From JAUIAI01 sp049680625 (GTDB lineage Bacteria; Pseudomonadota; Gammaproteobacteria; Burkholderiales; Burkholderiaceae_E): DNA of 5,221 nt. Where the stretch lies: contig JBAUID010000195.1 of the NCBI GenBank assembly GCA_049680625.1, forward strand, positions 1-5,221, read 5' to 3'. The notes under the pieces were generated by a model. It did not search any database. It was not told where the DNA came from and was given only the letters and a program-made list of their open reading frames with translations. Every line of letters starts with the position of its first letter. The first letter of the stretch is position 1. Positions 1-5,221 of this stretch are shown piece after piece. Made by a program: the position numbers and the translations under genes.

Positions 1-184
1 CAGCCAACTCTTTACGCAATGCATTAAGCAAGTCGAGGCGGGTTGCCGTCAGGAACAAGTTGGCCCCTTCGCGGGCGTATGCCTGGGCGATGGCTTTGCC
101 GATCCCGCGACTGGCACCAGTCACCACGATGTTGCGGCCGCGAAGTCGGCCGGCCGGATTTTGCGTCGCACAATTTTGAGTCAT
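1..184 (-). CDS. SDR family oxidoreductase, N-terminal part (cut by window edge)
   Basis: Only the first 61 codons are in the window; the gene continues past the left edge. The fragment holds the start of a Rossmann fold: a beta strand (NIVV) followed by the glycine-rich dinucleotide-binding motif TGASRGIG at residues 22-29. Next come a helix (AIAQAYAREG) and a second strand (ANLFLTATR). Arg at residue 49 lies where NADP(H)-preferring members often carry a basic residue. This is the classical short-chain dehydrogenase/reductase pattern; members oxidise or reduce alcohols and ketones with NAD(P)(H). Substrate cannot be told, because the Ser-Tyr-Lys catalytic part is outside the window. The start at 184 follows AGGGA by 11 bases. 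An in-frame ATG at 196 (adding MKLK) is possible, but AGGG then touches the start codon, so 184 is preferred. It is divergent from the flagellar-like gene at 361. Confidence 0.9.
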   Translation of the reverse strand, partial: MTQNCATQNPAGRLRGRNIVVTGASRGIGKAIAQAYAREGANLFLTATRLDLLNALRKELA

Positions 185-309
185 TTTTAGTTTCATCCCT
201 ATTGTCTTTGCCTGTTGAAATCTCCACCCCTCAGGCCAGCCTCAGATCGAAAGCGGCAGGAACCGATGCGTTATCGATTGCTTAAAGATTTACAGTTTTT
301 TCTGCGGCC

Positions 310-336
310 TCAAGTTGCCCGCGGCAATGCCGATAA
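310..336 (+). promoter_or_regulatory. FliA (sigma-28) flagellar promoter
   Basis: The -35 element TCAAGTTG (310-317) and the -10 element GCCGATAA (329-336) are separated by 11 bases. This is the exact spacing of the known sigma-28 consensus TAAAGTTT-N11-GCCGATAA. The -10 matches at all eight positions and the -35 at six of eight; TCAAG is a common -35 form in Pseudomonas-type FliA promoters. Transcription would begin a few bases after 336, leaving a leader of about 18-20 bases that contains the ribosome binding site AGGAG (348-352) of the next gene. The spacer holds the dyad TTGCC-CGC-GGCAA (315-327). No start site has been measured; the call rests on the match and its position. Confidence 0.82.
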
Positions 337-360
337 GTCATCCGAGCAGGAGATATTGCA

Positions 361-672
361 ATGAATTTTGCCATTGGACTCAATGGGCTGATCACGGCGG
401 CCAACCGCATCGAAAATGCGGCTGGGCGAATAGTTCACGCCACCACACTTGAACCCCAGACAGGGCAAGCCCAGGCCGCTGGTACGCCCGCGCCAGCCGG
501 CGCCGACGAACAACCGCAAACCATCAAAACGCCACTAACCAGCAAAGACCTGACCACGGCTATGGTCGACCAGATAGCAGCCAGCGCGGTATTTATGGCC
601 AATGTTGAATCTATCCGTCGGACACATGAAAACCTGGAAAGCCTGTTGAGCCTGGGCGAAGACACCGATTAA
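361..672 (+). CDS. Minimal flagellar rod/hook-like protein (Flg_bbr_C-like C terminus)
   Basis: This 103-residue protein looks like the two ends of a flagellar axial protein without the middle. Residues 3-29 (AIGLNGLITAANRIENA then ATT) resemble the N-terminal rod-protein helix, usually of the form AxxGLxAxxxRLxxxANNIAN. Residues 31-60 are a Pro/Ala/Gln/Thr-rich linker. Residues 63-98 (DLTTAMVDQIAASAVFMAN, ending LESLLSL) resemble the C-terminal helix shared by FlgC, FlgE, FlgF and FlgG, where DLxxEMVxLIxAQxxFxAN is typical. In rod and hook proteins these helices pack together as the D0 core and the proteins leave through the flagellar export system. No Sec signal or membrane segment is present. 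FlgB-FlgG proteins are usually longer, about 130 to over 400 residues. The ATG follows AGGAG by 8 bases and sits behind a FliA promoter, which independently supports a late flagellar role. No other flagellar gene is in the window. Exact role unknown. Confidence 0.85.
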   Translation: MNFAIGLNGLITAANRIENAAGRIVHATTLEPQTGQAQAAGTPAPAGADEQPQTIKTPLTSKDLTTAMVDQIAASAVFMANVESIRRTHENLESLLSLGEDTD

Positions 673-706
673 CAGTCCAAACAACGCTTTAATCGGCCTT
701 TAATCG
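665..706 (+). repeat. Three copies of TTAATCG: inverted pair plus 11-base direct repeat
   Basis: CCGATTAA (665-672, including the stop codon of the rod-like gene) is the reverse complement of TTAATCGG (689-696), giving an 8-base-pair stem with a 16-base loop. The core CTTTAATCG appears at 687-695 and again at 698-706, a direct repeat with a period of 11 bases, about one helical turn. No T-run follows the stem, so a normal intrinsic terminator is not supported. It could be a weak 3' hairpin or a binding site for a regulator of the downstream lipoprotein gene. The repeats are seen directly; any function is inferred. Confidence 0.45.
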
Positions 707-821
707 ACTATTCGCGAGCCGCTGCGGGTGCAGGCGTAAACTTGTTCCTCTCTGAGCCTGATTGCATCCAGTTTCATTCAACGCTTTCACTTCCCACCGC
801 AACCCATTGAGTTAAACATAC

Positions 822-826
822 AAGGA
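822..826 (+). promoter_or_regulatory. Ribosome binding site for the GTG-started lipoprotein gene
   Basis: AAGGA ends 7 bases before the GTG at 834. It fixes GTG as the start, and this start gives a complete lipoprotein signal peptide with a Lys at residue 3. No clear sigma-70 promoter was found in the 161 bases between 673 and 833. Confidence 0.75.
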
Positions 827-833
827 CGTTCGA

Positions 834-1268
834 GTGAACAAGACTTTGCTGCTCGCTACGCTGACAATAGTTGGCGTTTTATCCGCAGGCTGCACCAGTG
901 GGCCTACTGCTGCGGACAGCCCGCACCGTTCGATGACAACATCATCAGAAAAGCCAATGCTGGTTGTATCGGATCAGGCCCTCGCAGACTACGTGACAAT
1001 TGACGTTCTGGTATTGCAAAAACCCGGCTTTGTCGTCATTCATGCCGATGCTGACGGCAAACCAGGGGAAGTGATCGGACACTCATCGGAACTGCCCGTG
1101 GGCCGGCATGCCAACCTGACGATAGACATCAATCCAAAAAAGGCCGGCCTCCGTGTCTTTCCGATGATTCATACCGATAACGGTGACGGCGCTTATGTTT
1201 TTCCCGGCCCTGATGCGCCGACAGTTGTCGACGGCGAGGTATTGGTTGGCGTTGTTAACTGGAAGTAG
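834..1268 (+). CDS. Predicted lipoprotein with DUF7282-like domain
   Basis: This 144-residue protein starts with a lipoprotein signal peptide: Lys3, a hydrophobic stretch at residues 5-18, then LSAGC with the lipidated Cys at residue 20. Ser21 is expected to send it to the outer membrane if the Asp+2 rule applies. Residues 21-42 are a Ser/Thr-rich tether. The rest (about 43-144) resembles DUF7282. It has a VSDQ opening, the segment GFVVIHADADGKPGEVIG, then a strand ending LPVGRHANLTIDI, and FPMIHTDNGDGAYVFPGPD. Family members have the same order: GGFVxIHD, GxVIG, a GxH-containing strand and MxHxDTNxNxxYDF. The domain was first noted in haloarchaeal surface proteins and its role is unknown. 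The Asp/Asn-rich TDNGDGAY stretch could bind a metal ion, but that is a guess. It reads away from the rod-like gene and converges with the cyclase gene. Domain assignment is from memory of the family pattern. Confidence 0.86.
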   Translation: MNKTLLLATLTIVGVLSAGCTSGPTAADSPHRSMTTSSEKPMLVVSDQALADYVTIDVLVLQKPGFVVIHADADGKPGEVIGHSSELPVGRHANLTIDINPKKAGLRVFPMIHTDNGDGAYVFPGPDAPTVVDGEVLVGVVNWK

Positions 1269-1270
1269 TT

Positions 1271-1342
1271 GTCTGGCCCAGGTTCAACCAATATTGAATC
1301 TGGCTCTGCGGCGTCAGGCGCCAGCGTTAAACTGGGCCAGAC
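1271..1342. terminator. Possible two-way terminator between convergent genes
   Basis: GTCTGGCCCA at 1271-1280 is an exact reverse complement of TGGGCCAGAC at 1333-1342. Pairing continues with G1281-C1332 and, after one mismatch and a bulge, TTCAAC with GTTAA. The left arm begins two bases after the lipoprotein stop codon; the right arm lies inside the last codons of the cyclase gene. Smaller hairpins can form inside the loop (TTCAA 1283-1287 with TTGAA 1294-1298; CTGGC 1300-1304 with GCCAG 1320-1324). There is no T-run on either side, so intrinsic termination is uncertain. The symmetric place between two facing genes is the main support. Confidence 0.4.
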
Positions 1343-4300
1343 GTTTGCAGGCATTCAGATAGTCTGTCATCCCGCGCCCATCGGCCGGAAAGGCGGCGAT
1401 CAGCGGCTGCAGACATGCTTTAGCCAGATCGGTACGCCCGATATCCTTATACACGCCGGCCAGATCGGACGCCGCGCGCACCGCCCACAACATTGCTCCC
1501 TGCTTTTGCGCCAAAGAAACTGCGCGCTCAAATTGTGCGATCGCAGCGCGAGCCTGCTCGTCCTGGTGGCCATTTCGCTGAACATCCCGTCGATATTGGG
1601 CATCTGCCAACAATCGAAAACATTCAGCAGCTGCCCATTGTTCTGAGCCTTTGTCGAGCATGCCGAATACTTCGAGTCGAACTTTGTCAGCTTCGTCGTC
1701 TTTTCCCAGGGCATACAAACATGCGCCGTATTGGGCCAGGTGATACGGCATAAAAATCAACCCACCACTTTCTCGACGATAGCCGATGCTTTCACCCAGC
1801 AACTGGATCGCTTCGTCGTAAGCACCTTCTTCGTACAAGATGACGCCAACCACACACATCAAGCTGCTACTCCAGGCAACTAACTCGTAATTTCTGGTGA
1901 CATCCAAAGCCCGAACGGCAAACGACTTGGCTTGTGGCCAACGCCCGACCTCGTACGCAGTTGCCATGCTCGATAAGGCGAAACCCAGGGTTGCCGGCAC
2001 TTGTAATGCCCTCGCGGATTCCTCCAGGCCCTCTAGTAACGCCTCTGCCTGGTAACCCTGCCCCCGAATAACAAGGCTTTGTGCCAGGCTGCACTTAAGC
2101 GCAATACCGTTGTTTATACCGAAGATCCGCATGGTTTCTTCGTCCTGGGCGGGATCGTACTTAGATAACGCCAGTTGATAGTCCACTCCGGATTCTTCGA
2201 ATCGACCCACCGCCATTTTGCTGAATGCCCGCATCCGATGGGAAATAACCCGCTGTATCTGATCGTCGTTTTTTTCCGCTTCAATCAACAAGGCTTCCGC
2301 CTGGTCGCAAACCTTATCGAATGCGCCTTTACCCACGTTGACGTTCATTATGTCGAACATCACTTTGAATTGTTGACTCTGGTCACCCACTGTCTCCTGC
2401 AATCGACGGGCCATTTCTATGGCCGCGAAGGTATCGGGATGGGTAAGCCCCCGGCCGGCAGATAAGGCACGAATCATGCGGGTGGTCAGCTTCAATGCAT
2501 CACGTTGCTGGGCCTTGTCCAGGCCGAACAAATCAGCGGCGTCTCCACGCATGGCATTAAGCGCTCGCTGGTAGCTGTTAATAGCCTCAAGATATGCCGG
2601 CTGCTCAAAGGCGAAGTCACCCGCCTGCGTCCAGTACTCAACTGCGCGCTCGTTCAGGCCAGCCTGGCCAGCATGGTAGGCCAGCACCTGAGGGGCGGTC
2701 GGTTCGGTTTCAAGATGCGTCAGAATATCGCGGTGAATACTCTGACGCCTGGCGTTTAACTGGCTTTCGTACGCGGCGTCTCGCACCAGTGCATGTTTGA
2801 ACCGGTACACCGACTGCGGCGGTTCACCCTGCGCAACAATCAGTTCGTTAGTTTCCAGTTGGCTCAACGCCAATGCCAGCGTGTTCGGCGCCATCGGCAT
2901 AATGGCGTTCAACAGCGAAAACCGAAACTCCCGACCAATACAAGCAGCAGTCTGCGCAACCACTTTGATCGACTGCAACTTATCCAGGCGAGCCATCAAT
3001 GAATCTTGCAGCGAACTAGGCACGGTCATGGGGCCACCGGAACCACTAACCTCAAAAGCATCGCTGGACTCGATCAGTCTTCCGGACTCAAGAATTGTTC
3101 GCGTGATTTCTTCAACAAACAACGGCACCCCGTCGGCTTTAGCGAGAATTTCGTCGGCCAGTTCGTCAGGAAATCGTTTTCCATGGGTGAGCCGACTGAT
3201 AATTTTCCGCGCTTGCTCACGGCTTAACCGATGTAATTGAATTCGTGTCAGGCGCGCGTTGTCCCCGTATTTTTCTTCGAAGCCAGGACGAGCGGTAACC
3301 AGCAGCAGCACCCTGTGATCGGTAAACGTGTGCAGCAGCAGTTCGGTTAATGCCTGAGTGGTTGGGTCGATCCAGTGGGCGTCTTCGATAATGAACAGTA
3401 CCGGGCACTTCTTGGTCAGCGAGAACAGTTGTTCGCTAAGAACCCGCAAAGCCAGGGTTCGTTGCTCGTTGGGGGACACATCCGTGTCACCGTAACGCGC
3501 GTGCACGGCATCACCCATGCCCATCATCGAGCCAAGCAATGGCGCCGCCAGCGAAATATCGTCTGTCCCCTTATACAACAGGGTTTCGAGTTTATCGAGC
3601 TGCTCATCCGACTTGTCACCCGGCTGGATGCCGGCAGCGCGGCGCAACTGTGTGAATGCCGGATACAGTGCCGTGTCGCTATGGTAGGGCGAACACTGAT
3701 AGGTCAGGCGAATTGCCTGTGCTGATTCATCACCTGGCGAATGTCCTGAAGTCACCATATCAGTCAGGGCGTGGACAACGCGAGACTTTCCAATGCCGGC
3801 CTCGCCGTTAAGCAATACCATTTGTCCCTGGCCCGCAATAGCCAGGGCCCAGGCATCACGCAACTGACTGACTTCGTGGTCGCGGCCAATAATGGCACCA
3901 GCATCACTGCTATGCGCTGCTGAAAAACGGGTTTCGTTCTGATGTTCGCCATCGACAACGAAGGCCAGAACATCCTCTGCGATACCTTTAAGCGACTGCG
4001 GACCAAGCGCCCGCAATGCAAATGATGCCCCGAGTAAGCGACGGGTCATTTCACTGATAACAACAGTGTTGGGTTTTGCCAGGCCTTCGAGCCGGGCGGC
4101 AAGGTTGGGGGTTTCACCAAGGGCCAGGTTCTCGCGACGTAAATCACCACCCATTTGTCCGACTACCACCGGCCCGGTATGAATACCGATACGCACGGAC
4201 AATTCGACCCGATAATCACGACGCAATTGATCATTCAGCGTTGCGATTGCGTCCAGGACACCCAGGCCCGCATAGACTGCACGTTGAGGATCGTTTTCAT

Positions 4301-4742
4301 GTGCCTGTGGATACCCAAAATAAACGAGTAAACCGTCACCCAGGTACTGGGCGATATAGCCGTCAAAACGGCTGATCTCCCGCTCGGCCGCCTGTTGGTA
4401 GGCACGCACCACTTCGCGCAGCACTTCCGGATCGAGCCGCGAGGACAAAACGGTTGAATCAATCAGGTCACAGAACATAACCGTCAGCTGACGCCTTTCC
4501 GCACTGGCGACGGCAACCGTTGGCTCAGGGTTTTCGACCCGCGCATTGACCGGGTTGGGTTGGGCCGCTTTCAAAATCCGCAACCGGTGGCCCACCGAGG
4601 CAATACCCATCTGCATCAACAAATCATGGGTCAGATCAGGCAACAATTCGATTCCAATATCGTTGTCGGCAAACTGTGCCTGATACTGATCAAGGCCCAG
4701 TGACTCAAGCCAATGATTCATGTCGTCGGACTGTGTGTTCAA
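1314..4742 (-). CDS. SAM domain / class III nucleotide cyclase / AAA ATPase / TPR signalling protein
   Basis: This is a 1142-residue multidomain protein with no membrane segment, so probably cytoplasmic. Residues 8-60 are a SAM-like interaction domain (WLESLGL, SVGHRLRIL). Residues 83-265 form a class III cyclase domain, the type that makes cAMP or cGMP. The two metal-binding Asp are D92 (FCDLIDST) and D136 (YLGDG); the transition-state pair is N213 and R217 (PNLAARL). Gln132 sits at a purine-specificity position. Residues 284-490 are an ATPase module with Walker A GEAGIGKS (313-320) and Walker B FIIEDAHW (D454). From about 690 to the end come TPR-like helical repeats, for instance around 971-992 and 1061-1119. 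The order recalls soluble adenylyl cyclase-like proteins common in proteobacteria. The chosen start is TTG at 4742, which overlaps the upstream stop as TTGA and has GAGAG 8 bases upstream. An ATG at 4721 (residue 8) fits the usual family start but lacks a ribosome binding site. Confidence 0.93.
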   Translation of the reverse strand: MNTQSDDMNHWLESLGLDQYQAQFADNDIGIELLPDLTHDLLMQMGIASVGHRLRILKAAQPNPVNARVENPEPTVAVASAERRQLTVMFCDLIDSTVLSSRLDPEVLREVVRAYQQAAEREISRFDGYIAQYLGDGLLVYFGYPQAHENDPQRAVYAGLGVLDAIATLNDQLRRDYRVELSVRIGIHTGPVVVGQMGGDLRRENLALGETPNLAARLEGLAKPNTVVISEMTRRLLGASFALRALGPQSLKGIAEDVLAFVVDGEHQNETRFSAAHSSDAGAIIGRDHEVSQLRDAWALAIAGQGQMVLLNGEAGIGKSRVVHALTDMVTSGHSPGDESAQAIRLTYQCSPYHSDTALYPAFTQLRRAAGIQPGDKSDEQLDKLETLLYKGTDDISLAAPLLGSMMGMGDAVHARYGDTDVSPNEQRTLALRVLSEQLFSLTKKCPVLFIIEDAHWIDPTTQALTELLLHTFTDHRVLLLVTARPGFEEKYGDNARLTRIQLHRLSREQARKIISRLTHGKRFPDELADEILAKADGVPLFVEEITRTILESGRLIESSDAFEVSGSGGPMTVPSSLQDSLMARLDKLQSIKVVAQTAACIGREFRFSLLNAIMPMAPNTLALALSQLETNELIVAQGEPPQSVYRFKHALVRDAAYESQLNARRQSIHRDILTHLETEPTAPQVLAYHAGQAGLNERAVEYWTQAGDFAFEQPAYLEAINSYQRALNAMRGDAADLFGLDKAQQRDALKLTTRMIRALSAGRGLTHPDTFAAIEMARRLQETVGDQSQQFKVMFDIMNVNVGKGAFDKVCDQAEALLIEAEKNDDQIQRVISHRMRAFSKMAVGRFEESGVDYQLALSKYDPAQDEETMRIFGINNGIALKCSLAQSLVIRGQGYQAEALLEGLEESARALQVPATLGFALSSMATAYEVGRWPQAKSFAVRALDVTRNYELVAWSSSLMCVVGVILYEEGAYDEAIQLLGESIGYRRESGGLIFMPYHLAQYGACLYALGKDDEADKVRLEVFGMLDKGSEQWAAAECFRLLADAQYRRDVQRNGHQDEQARAAIAQFERAVSLAQKQGAMLWAVRAASDLAGVYKDIGRTDLAKACLQPLIAAFPADGRGMTDYLNACKRLAQFNAGA

Positions 4743-5221
4743 ACGTTTTGCTCTCGGGTGTTATTAAAGCGAAGGCCAATGTGTCGGCCGGCCAGATAAC
4801 CAAGGGTGACTGCGCTCAATAAGCCGTTACCAGACAAATAACCGTCAACCGTGTCACCTGACACGCCCTGGGCCGCGCCACCGGCGGCATACAAGCCGTT
4901 ACGAATAACCTGACCACCCTCCTTGTTGAGCACCCTGGCATGGTGATCAACGGTGACTCCGCCCTGGGTATGAAACAAAGCCGCCTCGACACGTACTGCA
5001 TAGTATGGGGGTTTCAACAATTTGCTGGCGTCGAAAAAGCGGCCAAAAGGGTCTGTTGCGGTGGCATTATCATCAGCAGAACAAGGCATACCGGCGAACC
5101 GGTGGCAAGCGGCAAGCGTTTTCTGCAATTGCGCCTTTGGCAAACCCGTCTGACTGGCCAGGGACAAAATATCTTCAGCGCAGATCAGTGCGCCAAGCTT
5201 TACCGCTTGCTGAAAATCATC
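4739..5221 (-). CDS. FAD-dependent oxidoreductase, C-terminal part (cut by window edge)
   Basis: The last 160 codons are present; the reading frame is open to the right edge, so the N-terminal FAD-binding part is missing. The fragment resembles the C-terminal half of the FAD_binding_2 family (fumarate reductase/succinate dehydrogenase flavoprotein-like). FHTQGGVTVD and HARVLN are followed by NGLYAAGGAAQGVSG and the closing GYLSGNGLLSAVTLGYLAGRH. The GLYAAG and SGNGLL segments contact FAD in known members. The substrate is not clear; fumarate reductases, tricarballylate dehydrogenases and ketosteroid dehydrogenases all share this fold, and the SGNGLL ending favours the fumarate reductase-like group. 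TTG at 5167 is an internal Leu codon, not the start. The stop TGA (4741-4739) overlaps the TTG start of the cyclase gene, so the two are very likely one operon with coupled translation. Confidence 0.88.
   Translation of the reverse strand, partial: DDFQQAVKLGALICAEDILSLASQTGLPKAQLQKTLAACHRFAGMPCSADDNATATDPFGRFFDASKLLKPPYYAVRVEAALFHTQGGVTVDHHARVLNKEGGQVIRNGLYAAGGAAQGVSGDTVDGYLSGNGLLSAVTLGYLAGRHIGLRFNNTREQNV
4751..4755 (-). promoter_or_regulatory. Ribosome binding site supporting the TTG start of the cyclase gene
   Basis: On the minus strand GAGAG ends 8 bases before the TTG at 4742, inside the end of the flavoprotein gene. The alternative ATG at 4721 has no purine-rich sequence at a usable distance (CAGTCCGACGAC precedes it). 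Moderate support only, since GAGAG is a partial match to the anti-Shine-Dalgarno sequence. Confidence 0.45.

Noticed and set aside
255..269. Possible sigma-54 site (GG...GC) upstream of the rod-like gene
   Set aside because: The GG to GC spacing is 11 bases instead of the required 10, and the rest of the consensus does not fit.
24..285. Open frames of 67 and 80 codons over the SDR gene and its leader
   Set aside because: They are alternative readings of the SDR coding sequence, whose TGASRGIG motif fixes the true frame.
271..297. ATCGATAA on the minus strand as a divergent FliA promoter for the SDR gene
   Set aside because: Only six of eight -10 positions match, and the sequence at the -35 spacing (AACTGTAA) is a poor match.
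296..301. Run of six T as part of an intrinsic terminator
   Set aside because: No GC-rich stem directly precedes it; the nearest dyad (CGAT/ATCG near 264-277) is short and too far away.
1173..1180. ACCGATAA, seven of eight to the FliA -10, inside the lipoprotein gene; a similar CCCGATAA at 4208-4215
   Set aside because: Neither has a -35 element at the required 11-base spacing, and both lie inside coding sequence with no gene positioned to use them.
1269..1646. Plus-strand open frame of 125 codons right after the lipoprotein gene
   Set aside because: It lies almost wholly antisense to the 3' end of the cyclase gene, has no ribosome binding site of its own and its translation looks like no known protein.
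3375..3725. Plus-strand open frame of 116 codons and other open frames between 2175 and 4375
   Set aside because: All are opposite or out-of-frame readings within the cyclase-ATPase gene, whose own translation has continuous recognisable domains.

Overview
The window looks like a chromosomal piece of a flagellated proteobacterium, most likely a gammaproteobacterium. The reasons are moderate GC content, Shine-Dalgarno-led genes, a lipoprotein of proteobacterial type, and a sigma-28 (FliA) promoter of the TCAAG...GCCGATAA form common in Pseudomonas-like bacteria. The exact genus cannot be read from the sequence. No tRNA, rRNA, CRISPR array, insertion sequence or phage gene was seen.

Layout, left to right. 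(1) The N-terminal part of a short-chain dehydrogenase/reductase (SDR), on the minus strand, runs off the left edge. (2) A 176-base divergent intergenic region carries a near-consensus FliA promoter facing right. (3) Directly under that promoter lies a 103-residue protein. It resembles the two terminal helices of flagellar rod/hook proteins joined by a short Pro/Ala/Gln-rich linker, with no central domain. (4) A 161-base gap holds three copies of TTAATCG, and is followed by a GTG-started lipoprotein of 144 residues whose mature part resembles the DUF7282 domain. (5) This gene converges on a very large minus-strand gene. The 45-base gap and the end of the large gene form an inverted repeat that may be a two-way terminator. 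(6) The large gene encodes about 1142 residues: SAM domain, class III nucleotide cyclase domain, AAA-type ATPase (Walker A and B), then a long TPR-like helical region. (7) Upstream of it on the minus strand, overlapping by a TTGA stop/start, is the C-terminal third or so of an FAD-dependent oxidoreductase of the fumarate reductase/succinate dehydrogenase flavoprotein type. It runs off the right edge.

How they work together: the flavoprotein and the cyclase-ATPase are probably co-transcribed and translationally coupled, which hints at a metabolic enzyme with a linked signalling protein. The link is inferred from spacing only. The mini rod-like gene is a stand-alone late flagellar gene by its promoter. 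The SDR and the lipoprotein show no clear tie to their neighbours. The most interesting element is the FliA-driven minimal axial protein; next is the cyclase, which has a Gln at a position that normally sets purine specificity.
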